Virus record (IMG/VR): IMGVR_UViG_3300031566_000240
Coordinates: 1-30,963 of that record
Reading direction: 5' to 3' (one strand)
Source of the DNA: a virus
Length of the DNA stretch: 30,963 bases
The notes under the pieces were generated by a model. It saw only the letters and a program-made list of their open reading frames with translations, did no database searches and had not been told where the DNA came from. Positions 8,160-15,459 of this stretch are shown here, in pieces (position 1 is the first letter of the stretch; each line of letters starts with the position of its first letter). Both the position numbers and the translations under genes were made by a program.

Positions 8160-11100
8160 ATTTACCCCCTGGGTTTGAATTAGAAACAGAGACAGAGACA
8201 CCGGCTGAAGTACCCGAAGGATTTGAAGTAGAGCCGATGAATCTTCCTGAAGGATTTGTTCTCGAAGAAACACCGGCTATGCCGGAGCAAGAGGGAGATG
8301 TGCTAAGTCAAATTGGTGGTGCTTTCATGCGTGGGTGGATGAGTCTCGGAACTGCTGTGGTTGATATGCCTAAGCATATTGTGACCCAGGTTAAACTCCC
8401 GGTTATGGCAACTATGGCTGATGAAGTTCTTGGGGCCAAAGACCCAAAACAGAAAATGACTAAACTTCAGGATATGCGTAAAGTAGAGGATTTCTTTGGA
8501 ACCGTTACTACTGAACTTGGTCGTGCTGGTGAATGGCATAGAGAAGGAGTTAAGGCCATAGTTGATAAACACCCTGAATGGGAAACTGAACCTCCTAAAA
8601 ACTTTGTTGATCTGGTAACAAGCCCGGATAAGATTGCTGTTGCCCTGGCTGAATCAACTCCTATTTTGCTTGGAGCGGGTATATTTACTGCTGCTGGAGT
8701 GCCTAATATGGCTATAGGGCTTATGTATGCCGCTGAGGGTCAACAGGCTTACGATCAGGCCATACAGGACAATGCCTCTAAAGATGATGCTGAAGCTGCT
8801 TATCATATTTATGGATCTGTGTCGTGTGCTCTGGAACAGATGCAACTTCAAGGAATAATGAAAATAGGCAAGGGAATGTTTAATGCCGTAACAAAGAGAA
8901 CGGCACAAAAAGTTGCTGCTAAGGGAATGAAAAGTCTGACTATGGACGTTATCAGAGTAGCCGGTCAGGAAGCCTTGGAAGAAATATCACAGGCTGCCTG
9001 GCAGGACATGACAGCGAAAATAGTTTATGATAAATCTATTCCAGGAGGTATAACAGGGACCATAGATCGGTATGCTCAGGCAGGTTTGATCGGTGGACTC
9101 ATGGGTATTATACCCGGTGCTGGTGGTGCAGCCGTTGGTAAATTCGCTGTAGCTACATCTGATGTCCGGGGGCACGTGCTGTCTGGTGTGGCCGAGGAAG
9201 ATATAGCCCAAGATCCAGATTTAGCAGATGAGGAAAAAGAAAAACGTCAGCTTATTGTGGGCAATATCCGTACCAGGCTTGTACAGAATGTTGTTCAACA
9301 ATTTCCTAAAGAAGTGACTAATCAGGCCACGCTTCAGGAAGTTGGCGATGCTATAGCAGGGCATCTTGGGGTAGAGAAGAAAATAAATTGGATGTGGTCT
9401 ACCCGTCCAGTTTTTAAGAGAATGGGATGGCATAGGAGCCGGGGGCCAAAGCAAAGTGAAATTACTATCAATGCTGAACACCCTCGTCATATCAATGATC
9501 AAAAGGCCATCAAAGAAACCATCATACATGAAATAGGCCATATTATGCGACCCCCGGAGGTAACAACTAAGGGTAGGCGTAAGATTCATCACAAAGCTTT
9601 CAACCAGTGGTATGAAAATAATAAAGGTGCTTTGGAACAACTTGTAGAACAACAAGAGCCTGTGGCAGAGCCAGTGGGAATGGACGTAACACCACCATCT
9701 ATAGATTATAGTGTGGCAACCACAAAGTCAGCTTTGCCGGATCGCAGGGGTGGCAAAAATCTATGGATGCGAAAGCAACATGATGCTGCCAGCAACAAAG
9801 GCAGACATTTACTAATTCAGTTTTCTTCACCATTGTTGACCACTGAAGAAGATCCAGAGGCTAAGGCATATTTTGACAAACTCTATAGTACACGTAAAGG
9901 TTATGATAGGCTTGAAGATTTTTGGGAAGTACCCGGTTGGATGGGAGCAGTAGCAAACACTGTTCCTAATTCCGATGCCTATGTTGTCAGGGATGTAGAT
10001 GAGGCTATACAGTTTCTTGCCAAATCTGGGTACAAGAAAATATTCTTTAGTTCACTTGATATAAATAAAGACTTTATCCGTCAGATAGCGGAGAATTTTG
10101 ACGGTGAAGTAATAGTGGGAGGATATGCACCGGCAGGATATTTTAAGGGCATAGATAACGTAAAAACATACAATAGCATAGAGGAAATGGCTAAGGTTGA
10201 AGGCTATGGGTTCAAGCCTGGTATTGATATGAGTTTCTTTGCCGGGTCAAGTGTGCAGGCCCGTTTGTGCATGTCTAAGGGTTGTTTGCATAAGTGTGCT
10301 TTTTGTACTGTGCCCAAGGGAGTAACTGAAGTAACGGATGAAATGATAGACAGCCAAATTGAAGCTATGGCCGATCTTGATGCCGAATATGTATACCTGG
10401 ATGATAAGACCTTTGGACAGAGTAAAAACTACAAGAAACTTGTGGGCATAAGAAAAAAACTTCAAAAGAAAAATCCAAGATTCAAGGGCTTTATAGTGCA
10501 GACTACTGCTGCTCAGATGGAGAAATTCTCTGATGAGTTTTTGCAGAAATCTGGAATTAAATATATAGAACTTGGCATTGAATCGTATAATGACCCGATT
10601 CTTAAAAAACTCCATAAACCAGCGAGAGAAGCACTCATAGATAAGGCCACAGAAAAACTTCGTAAAAACAGTATTGCCCTTATTCCAAATATTATGATCG
10701 GTCTGCCTGGTGAAGATGCTACTACGTATAGGCGTACCCTGGATTTTATTCGTCGTAATTTTGATATAATATCTCATCTCAATATCAACAATTTAGCTTT
10801 GTACGAGGGTACAGAACTGGCTGATGTTTTGGAGGCCAAGTCCACTCTTGATGTTGATGAAAATACAGTAGTAAAGTCATTCCACGATAATCCGCAGGAC
10901 CATATCAATTTTTCTAAAGAGGTATTTGCCCTGGGTAATGAACTACTGGATAAACCTTCAATAATTGAACTTGCTGAACCTCCGGCTGAAGCCAGAGTGG
11001 AGAAACCCACTAAAGATATACGCCGACAGTTTCTTATCAAAGGCCACCAGATCCCACGTCAACTCGGAATGGACGAAATAGAACGACGCAAGTATATGGG

Positions 11101-13237
11101 GGCTATCACAGGCAAGACTTCCATGAAAGATATGACGCTGAAGGAGATGCGTCAGTACGTGGGCCAACTGGAAGCGGCTGCTGTTGAGGTTGGCATTACT
11201 CCTGAGACTCCTGAGATGCCTGAAGATCCCACCGGAGAAATGATTCAGTCCATAGATCAGGCACGTCGTAAACCGATCCCGGAAGATATTGAAGAATTAA
11301 ATAAACCTAAATTGCAACAGTGGTGGGACCAAACAAAGAATATGCTTACTACTGCGTATGATCAGTTCCGTAGGATGGAGCGTACTCTCGAATTTCTTGA
11401 TGGGCATAAGGAAGGTCCAAACTATAACAATATATGGAAACCCATTAAAGCCGCTGAAGAAGCTACCGTTGAAACGACCAATAGCGACATAGCCAATTTC
11501 ATGTCGATCCTGGAGGAAAAAAATATACCTGTTGACCAATGGGTAGGCAAAGCCCAGGATATAGAAGGAGAAACAATCTCCGGCAAGAAACGTACCTTCA
11601 GGCTTACCCCGGCACAGCGTATCGGTGTTCACACCCTAAAGCAGAATAAGAATGGTCTACGCTATCTGCGACGCGGCATGGGGTTTTCTGATGTTGATCT
11701 CCAGCGTATAGAAGAATCTATGAGTAATCAGGAGAAGGAAGTTGCTGAGTGGTTGCTCGATCAATATGATAAACAGTTTCCGATCCTGGAAAAGACAGCC
11801 AATATTGTAGGTTTAACCGTAGGGAAAGAGATTAGATATGCCCCAATTATACGGAGAGATCTGGATCTTGAATTTCAACCCGATTTCTTGTCCGAACTTG
11901 CCAGTACATTTACTTCCGAAAAGACCGGCCCCGAAGCTGGTATGATCCAGGAACGTAAACCTGGGGCCTATGGAAAACTGGAATTGGATGCTTTTGTATC
12001 CTATATGTATAATCTAAGCCGGGTTAATAGGTTTATCAACATGGCTCCGGTTGCAGCTAATCTCCAGATAATAATGCGAAACAAGGAATATAAAGCTACT
12101 GTTAATTCAAGGACCGCAGGCCAGGGGACAAGGTTACTCAATACTTTTATAAAGGATTCTGTGCGTGGTACAACTGGTGAATCATATACTTGGTTTGAGC
12201 GTTTTGTTTCTATTTTTAGACGAAACGGCATAGCATACGCTATCGGCTGGAGCATACCGTCAAGTCTCAGGCAGACGCTATCAATGTCTAATGCTGTAGC
12301 CGTAGACCCACTTATGACTAAATACACGCCTATAAATATAGCGAGGGCTGCTTATCCAAAGGGCTATCAGGCTATGGAAAAATTTGTCCATGACCGATCT
12401 GCTGTAGCCAGGACCAGAAGTTTTGATCGAGATCTGAGAAGAATTTGGAATAAACGGACCATAACAAAACGGCTCAAAGGCAAGTCATTATCCCCCCCAT
12501 CCCTGGCCTGGATACGTTGGATGGATCGTCATACTGTCGTAGTGGCCTGGAAATCTCTATATGACACGGCCTTAGAAAAGGATATGAAAGAACAGGATGC
12601 TATAGCATACGCCGATAAGTGGATCGGGCGAACTCAGCCTATGGCAAATCCGAAGGATCTCCCGGCGTTCTACAGGGGTGGAGTAATGGAACGGCTTGTC
12701 ACCACATTCCAAAACCAGGTTAATCAAAACTTCAACTTCTATCTGCATGATATAGGTGGGGCATATAGATACGGCAAGATCAGCCCCGCTATAGTTGCCT
12801 ATAGAACTATGTTTTCCTGGATCTTACCGGCCATATTATATGGCATGATTGGCCGGGCGAGATTGCCTAAAAAACCGAGCGAACTTATTATTGATCTTGC
12901 AACATATCCACTTGCCGGTGTTGTACTGTTTGGCCGATGGATTCAGGCAGCTATTAAGGGATGGGGGGATAGTGGAACTGTTGCAACCATAGCTCCAACA
13001 GAAGCACAGAAAACCGTAGCTGCTGCCAGACGGGGCAATCTTTTTGATGTGATAATTCACGCCAGTAAAGCCATTGGTGCCGCTACTGGAATGCCGACTG
13101 CTCAGATGGTTCGCACAGCAGAAGGGGCAGTAGCCCTTGCAAAAGAAGAAACAAAAGATCCCCGTAGGTTGATCTATAGTAAATGGGCACTTGAAGAAGG
13201 CAAACCAAAAAAGAAAAGAGGATTGTATTATGACTAA
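8141..13237 (+). CDS. Giant polyvalent (putatively ejected) protein with zinc-metallopeptidase motif and B12-type radical SAM module (1698 aa)
   Basis: Order of parts by residue: three degenerate L/V-P-x-G-F repeats (8-39); hydrophobic Ala/Gly-rich segments near 167-200 and 314-333; a zincin motif HEIGH (463-467); a Rossmann-like stretch (about 600-690, FFSSLDIN then GEVIVGGYAPAGY) where B12-binding domains sit in B12 radical SAM enzymes; the radical SAM signature CLHKCAFC (C715, C719, C722); radical SAM-type strands ELGIESYND (about 811) and IMIGLPGED (about 851). After ~940 the sequence returns to phage polyvalent helical segments, with further hydrophobic stretches near 1553-1572 and 1585-1605. 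Giant proteins of this kind are ejected with phage DNA; here that is inferred from size, position and membrane-like segments. The B12-ligand DxHxxG motif is not seen. Substrate unknown. Confidence 0.85.
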   Translation: MATSEMNLPPGFELETETETPAEVPEGFEVEPMNLPEGFVLEETPAMPEQEGDVLSQIGGAFMRGWMSLGTAVVDMPKHIVTQVKLPVMATMADEVLGAKDPKQKMTKLQDMRKVEDFFGTVTTELGRAGEWHREGVKAIVDKHPEWETEPPKNFVDLVTSPDKIAVALAESTPILLGAGIFTAAGVPNMAIGLMYAAEGQQAYDQAIQDNASKDDAEAAYHIYGSVSCALEQMQLQGIMKIGKGMFNAVTKRTAQKVAAKGMKSLTMDVIRVAGQEALEEISQAAWQDMTAKIVYDKSIPGGITGTIDRYAQAGLIGGLMGIIPGAGGAAVGKFAVATSDVRGHVLSGVAEEDIAQDPDLADEEKEKRQLIVGNIRTRLVQNVVQQFPKEVTNQATLQEVGDAIAGHLGVEKKINWMWSTRPVFKRMGWHRSRGPKQSEITINAEHPRHINDQKAIKETIIHEIGHIMRPPEVTTKGRRKIHHKAFNQWYENNKGALEQLVEQQEPVAEPVGMDVTPPSIDYSVATTKSALPDRRGGKNLWMRKQHDAASNKGRHLLIQFSSPLLTTEEDPEAKAYFDKLYSTRKGYDRLEDFWEVPGWMGAVANTVPNSDAYVVRDVDEAIQFLAKSGYKKIFFSSLDINKDFIRQIAENFDGEVIVGGYAPAGYFKGIDNVKTYNSIEEMAKVEGYGFKPGIDMSFFAGSSVQARLCMSKGCLHKCAFCTVPKGVTEVTDEMIDSQIEAMADLDAEYVYLDDKTFGQSKNYKKLVGIRKKLQKKNPRFKGFIVQTTAAQMEKFSDEFLQKSGIKYIELGIESYNDPILKKLHKPAREALIDKATEKLRKNSIALIPNIMIGLPGEDATTYRRTLDFIRRNFDIISHLNINNLALYEGTELADVLEAKSTLDVDENTVVKSFHDNPQDHINFSKEVFALGNELLDKPSIIELAEPPAEARVEKPTKDIRRQFLIKGHQIPRQLGMDEIERRKYMGAITGKTSMKDMTLKEMRQYVGQLEAAAVEVGITPETPEMPEDPTGEMIQSIDQARRKPIPEDIEELNKPKLQQWWDQTKNMLTTAYDQFRRMERTLEFLDGHKEGPNYNNIWKPIKAAEEATVETTNSDIANFMSILEEKNIPVDQWVGKAQDIEGETISGKKRTFRLTPAQRIGVHTLKQNKNGLRYLRRGMGFSDVDLQRIEESMSNQEKEVAEWLLDQYDKQFPILEKTANIVGLTVGKEIRYAPIIRRDLDLEFQPDFLSELASTFTSEKTGPEAGMIQERKPGAYGKLELDAFVSYMYNLSRVNRFINMAPVAANLQIIMRNKEYKATVNSRTAGQGTRLLNTFIKDSVRGTTGESYTWFERFVSIFRRNGIAYAIGWSIPSSLRQTLSMSNAVAVDPLMTKYTPINIARAAYPKGYQAMEKFVHDRSAVARTRSFDRDLRRIWNKRTITKRLKGKSLSPPSLAWIRWMDRHTVVVAWKSLYDTALEKDMKEQDAIAYADKWIGRTQPMANPKDLPAFYRGGVMERLVTTFQNQVNQNFNFYLHDIGGAYRYGKISPAIVAYRTMFSWILPAILYGMIGRARLPKKPSELIIDLATYPLAGVVLFGRWIQAAIKGWGDSGTVATIAPTEAQKTVAAARRGNLFDVIIHASKAIGAATGMPTAQMVRTAEGAVALAKEETKDPRRLIYSKWALEEGKPKKKRGLYYD

Positions 13238-13412
13238 AAGAGAGAATGAACAACTTGCTCAGTTACAAACTGATATGTGTTGGGTCAAGAAGATCCTCGG
13301 CAATCACCTGCAACATCACCAGAAGTTAAATATAGCCCTTTTAGTCGTGGCTCTCTCCGCTGTTGGGGGTCTTGTCGTCAACATCCTCGTTGTTTATACC
13401 AGATCCCGCTAA
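13230..13412 (+). CDS. XhlA-like small holin candidate (60 aa)
   Basis: The ATG at 13230 overlaps the end of the giant gene by 8 nt. An in-frame start further upstream would only extend into that gene. The protein has a helical N-terminus (QLQTDMCWVKKILGNHLQHH) and one membrane segment (LNIALLVVALSAVGGLVVNI), ending with a basic tail. This layout matches XhlA/haemolysin-type phage holins. No endolysin is visible in the window. The last 72 nt overlap a gene on the opposite strand. Confidence 0.6.
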   Translation: MTKRENEQLAQLQTDMCWVKKILGNHLQHHQKLNIALLVVALSAVGGLVVNILVVYTRSR

Positions 13413-13694
13413 AAGTATCCTGGCTACTTTAGATGATACAGGCGTACCCATTTCCCAATGTAATGTAGAGTTCCAGGATTTCTCAGTCTTACTTAATTTT
13501 TGACGCATTATAATAGTTTCTATGGCATCTTTTATAAATTCAATAGGTATAAGAGTAAATGCACCTTTATATTCCAATAATATTGGTGCAGGATTAGAAC
13601 ATATTTCATCAGTTGCCCGCACACAGAATTTTGGTTGGATGCTTTTGCTTATGCCTTGTGAAATAGCTTTTCGATAATAGAATTGTCCGATCAT
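13341..13694 (-). CDS. Unknown protein at the end of the minus-strand operon (117 aa)
   Basis: The start overlaps the stop of the upstream HTH gene as ATGA, which supports real translation. The protein is soluble with mixed strands and helices (APILLEYKGAFTLIPIEF, FIKDAIETIIMRQKLSKTEK). The C-terminal 23 codons lie antisense to the holin gene. No family recognised. A role with the neighbouring HTH protein is possible but only by position. Confidence 0.5.
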   Translation of the reverse strand: MIGQFYYRKAISQGISKSIQPKFCVRATDEICSNPAPILLEYKGAFTLIPIEFIKDAIETIIMRQKLSKTEKSWNSTLHWEMGTPVSSKVARILLAGSGINNEDVDDKTPNSGESHD

Positions 13695-13912
13695 TCATTT
13701 ACCTCTTTTAGAAATTCTGTAACCCATTCTTCAGTAGTAAAGGGGTGACATCCACGCAATTCAACTTTAAGTTTTATTATACGTTGGCTATAACTTGCCT
13801 TACCTGTATCGGCCCATCTTCTAAGAGAATAATAGCTAACCCTTTTCCCGGTTAGTTTTAGGATTAACCGAGGGGCATCTTTGAGTTTTATGAAGTCTTT
13901 GTAAGGTTTCAT
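13691..13912 (-). CDS. Small HTH DNA-binding protein, excisionase/DUF1580-like (73 aa)
   Basis: I take the ATG at 13912 (MKPYKDFIKLKDAPRLI). The middle reads LTGKRVSYYSLRRWADTGKA, a winged-helix pattern in which the recognition helix SYYSLRRWADTG is typical of MerR/excisionase-like and DUF1580-type proteins. The end (HPFTTEEWVTEFLKEV) matches the usual last helix. It overlaps the gene upstream by 77 nt and the gene downstream by 4 nt. It may act as an operon regulator or excisionase; no integrase is visible in this window. Confidence 0.6.
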   Translation of the reverse strand: MKPYKDFIKLKDAPRLILKLTGKRVSYYSLRRWADTGKASYSQRIIKLKVELRGCHPFTTEEWVTEFLKEVNE

Positions 13913-14225
13913 AGCGAATAGGATTGTCTCCAGAATAAAGATTGTTTGGTTTATTGCCAACCCAATTTTCCCAGGGTATATCCTTAAGAACATCGGTAAC
14001 AAGACTGTTCCTCGTCCATCCAGAATACCACACACCAACATCCCAGGTTTTTCCAAATCGAGAAGTTACACGGACGATCCAGCCTGGGGAAAATTTTCCT
14101 GGTATAGCCGGAACAAACCCACCAAGATGTTCTATCGGCTGACCTTCCCGGATAGCCCGGCGTATACACGGCCTTGGCCCATGTTCCTCGATCCAGTTTA
14201 TTAACTGTTTGCGTGTACGGATCAT
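13836..14225 (-). CDS. Small phage protein of unknown function (129 aa)
   Basis: The start ATG at 14225 overlaps the stop of the preceding mini-gene (ATGA); a TTG 12 nt upstream is less likely. Sequence includes INWIEEHGPRPCIRRAIRE, then a strand-rich part (GWIVRVTSRFGKTWDVGVWY) and IPWENWVG with NNLYSGDNP. It looks like a compact beta domain with a helical N-terminus. No named family; probably an accessory early protein. Confidence 0.55.
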   Translation of the reverse strand: MIRTRKQLINWIEEHGPRPCIRRAIREGQPIEHLGGFVPAIPGKFSPGWIVRVTSRFGKTWDVGVWYSGWTRNSLVTDVLKDIPWENWVGNKPNNLYSGDNPIRYETLQRLHKTQRCPSVNPKTNREKG

Positions 14226-14350
14226 TTCTTCACCCAATAATTATATACTACGATACTCAATATAAGTACACACTCAATACCAAGTACCCACCATATTTTA
14301 CCAGAGTGGAAAAAATTACACCACCAACATCCATCACAATAATGTAACAT
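14222..14350 (-). CDS. Cys/Trp-rich single-TM mini-protein (42 aa)
   Basis: The start is preceded by AGGA at 7 nt (AAAGGAAAACTA). The stop forms ATGA with the next start. The protein begins MLHYCDGCWWCNFFH, a CxxCxxC cluster, then one membrane helix (IWWVLGIECVLILSIVVY) and a basic end. It sits between two other small genes in the same operon. The Cys cluster could bind metal or form disulfides; function is unknown. Confidence 0.55.
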   Translation of the reverse strand: MLHYCDGCWWCNFFHSGKIWWVLGIECVLILSIVVYNYWVKK

Positions 14351-14362
14351 TAGTTTTCCTTT

Positions 14363-14596
14363 CTATTCATTCCACAAAAAATGGCCTATTACTATTCCCC
14401 ACATGACGTGGGTAAACAATATCCAGCTGCCAAAATACCATACAGCAGACATAGTTAAAATCATTATAACTTTATCAACTGCTTTTGGGAATAGCCCTTG
14501 AATACGCTGTGATATTGTTGGTTGCTTTTTATAAACTAAGTATAGGTCGTAGATTCCCATTAGAATCAATGCTATAAATAGAATTATGTTAATCAC
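14363..14596 (-). CDS. Two-TM membrane protein, holin-like (77 aa)
   Basis: I chose the GTG at 14596, which has AAGGCGG 6 nt upstream; an upstream ATG would overlap the preceding gene more. Two membrane segments (INIILFIALILMGIYDLYL and the stretch from KVIMILTMSAVWYFG to the end) flank a short basic loop (PTISQRIQGLFPKAVD). The loop plus two helices recalls small phage membrane proteins often placed near lysis genes. Holin function is possible but unproven, and a plus-strand holin candidate already exists at 13230. Confidence 0.6.
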   Translation of the reverse strand: MINIILFIALILMGIYDLYLVYKKQPTISQRIQGLFPKAVDKVIMILTMSAVWYFGSWILFTHVMWGIVIGHFLWNE

Positions 14597-14615
14597 TTGA
14601 CACCGCCTTTCTGTT

Positions 14616-14768
14616 CTAAACACCATACGGGTCTATGGCGTCAGGCCCGATTGGATGGAAAGACCTGCCGACACATTCTTGCTTCTGCAATGCCTGTATC
14701 TCCGCAAGTTGTTTTTTTAACGACCTAACCTGCCGCCTTAACTTCTTAATCGCTTCTTTCTCGTTCAT
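14616..14768 (-). CDS. Coiled-coil mini-protein (50 aa)
   Basis: The ATG at 14768 overlaps the upstream stop as ATGA, with AAGGTGG 7-8 nt before it. The first 30 residues form a strongly basic coiled coil (EAIKKLRRQVRSLKKQLAEI). The end is short and Pro-rich (SFHPIGPDAIDPYGV). Its G+C is higher than that of its neighbours. The function is unknown; a partner of the membrane protein encoded just upstream is plausible. Confidence 0.55.
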   Translation of the reverse strand: MNEKEAIKKLRRQVRSLKKQLAEIQALQKQECVGRSFHPIGPDAIDPYGV

Positions 14769-15289
14769 AAATTACCACCTTCCTTAATCTTCTTAACTAT
14801 AGCCTGGGTTTCGGGAGATTGGACTTTGGATAAAAGTCTATTGGCCTTCTGTCGTTCTACAACTAATACTCCTTCATCTTTAACATTCTGCACCCCAGTT
14901 ATAATCTGGAGTAATGCCTTCCGATTGAGGTATATGGTCAGAGCCGGTAGGCCAATGGCACAAGCTCCAGTGATCCAGGCTACCCAAGTTCCATATCGGG
15001 TAATCCATAAGGTAATACCCAGGACCACTAAACAGGCGGCAGCAAATTTAATGCCCTTTAGATGTCCATTAAAAAAAGCGTAAGCTCCACCGCCTATACC
15101 AAGTATAGCCAGGGTAACTAACCAATCGGTTTTCATCACTGTCCGATATAGAACTTGTGTCGGCGTAATCGGTTCAATAATTGGACCAGGATCAGTGTGA
15201 ATTAGACTACAGCCAGCCGGAAGTGTAACCAGAACAATAAATAATATAACCAACAATATTAAGATAAAAGTAGTTATAGCTATTTTCAT
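14765..15289 (-). CDS. Multi-pass membrane protein with possible lipoprotein-like N-terminus (174 aa)
   Basis: The start overlaps the previous stop (ATGA). Residues 3-26 are a hydrophobic helix ending in LPAGC (C27), which resembles a lipobox although position -3 is Pro. Then come hydrophobic segments near 56-75 and 79-121, and a charged helical C-terminus (LLSKVQSPETQAIVKKIKEG). It is likely an inner-membrane protein with a cytoplasmic helical tail. In this small-membrane-protein cluster it could serve lysis or superinfection exclusion, but nothing in the sequence decides. Confidence 0.6.
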   Translation of the reverse strand: MKIAITTFILILLVILFIVLVTLPAGCSLIHTDPGPIIEPITPTQVLYRTVMKTDWLVTLAILGIGGGAYAFFNGHLKGIKFAAACLVVLGITLWITRYGTWVAWITGACAIGLPALTIYLNRKALLQIITGVQNVKDEGVLVVERQKANRLLSKVQSPETQAIVKKIKEGGNL

Positions 15290-15459
15290 AATTTAACTCC
15301 TAACTTAAACAGTACAGATTTTGCTCGTTTGCCTTTATCTTCACTTACTTTATCAGGATAACTTTCTTCAGAGGCATAAAACTGTAAAACTTCTATGACC
15401 CTGGTAATGTCGATCTTCTGTAATTTTTTATTCAAAATGATGAATCGTGTTTTTTCCAT
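15286..15459 (-). CDS. Small basic protein of unknown function (57 aa)
   Basis: The start ATG at 15459 overlaps the primase stop as TAATG. The stop overlaps the next start as ATGA. The sequence (IDITRVIEVLQFYASEESYP, then DKGKRAKSVLFKLGVKL) suggests one helix pair and a basic tail. It is soluble. No family recognised. Confidence 0.5.
   Translation of the reverse strand: MEKTRFIILNKKLQKIDITRVIEVLQFYASEESYPDKVSEDKGKRAKSVLFKLGVKL

Noticed and set aside
9950-10250. Claim that the Rossmann-like stretch binds cobalamin
   Set aside because: The DxHxxG lower-ligand motif is not visible, so I call it B12-type by position and fold pattern only.
10247-10777. 176-codon minus-strand frame opposite the radical SAM domain
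   Set aside because: It is antisense to the most conserved part of the giant protein and shows no motif of its own.
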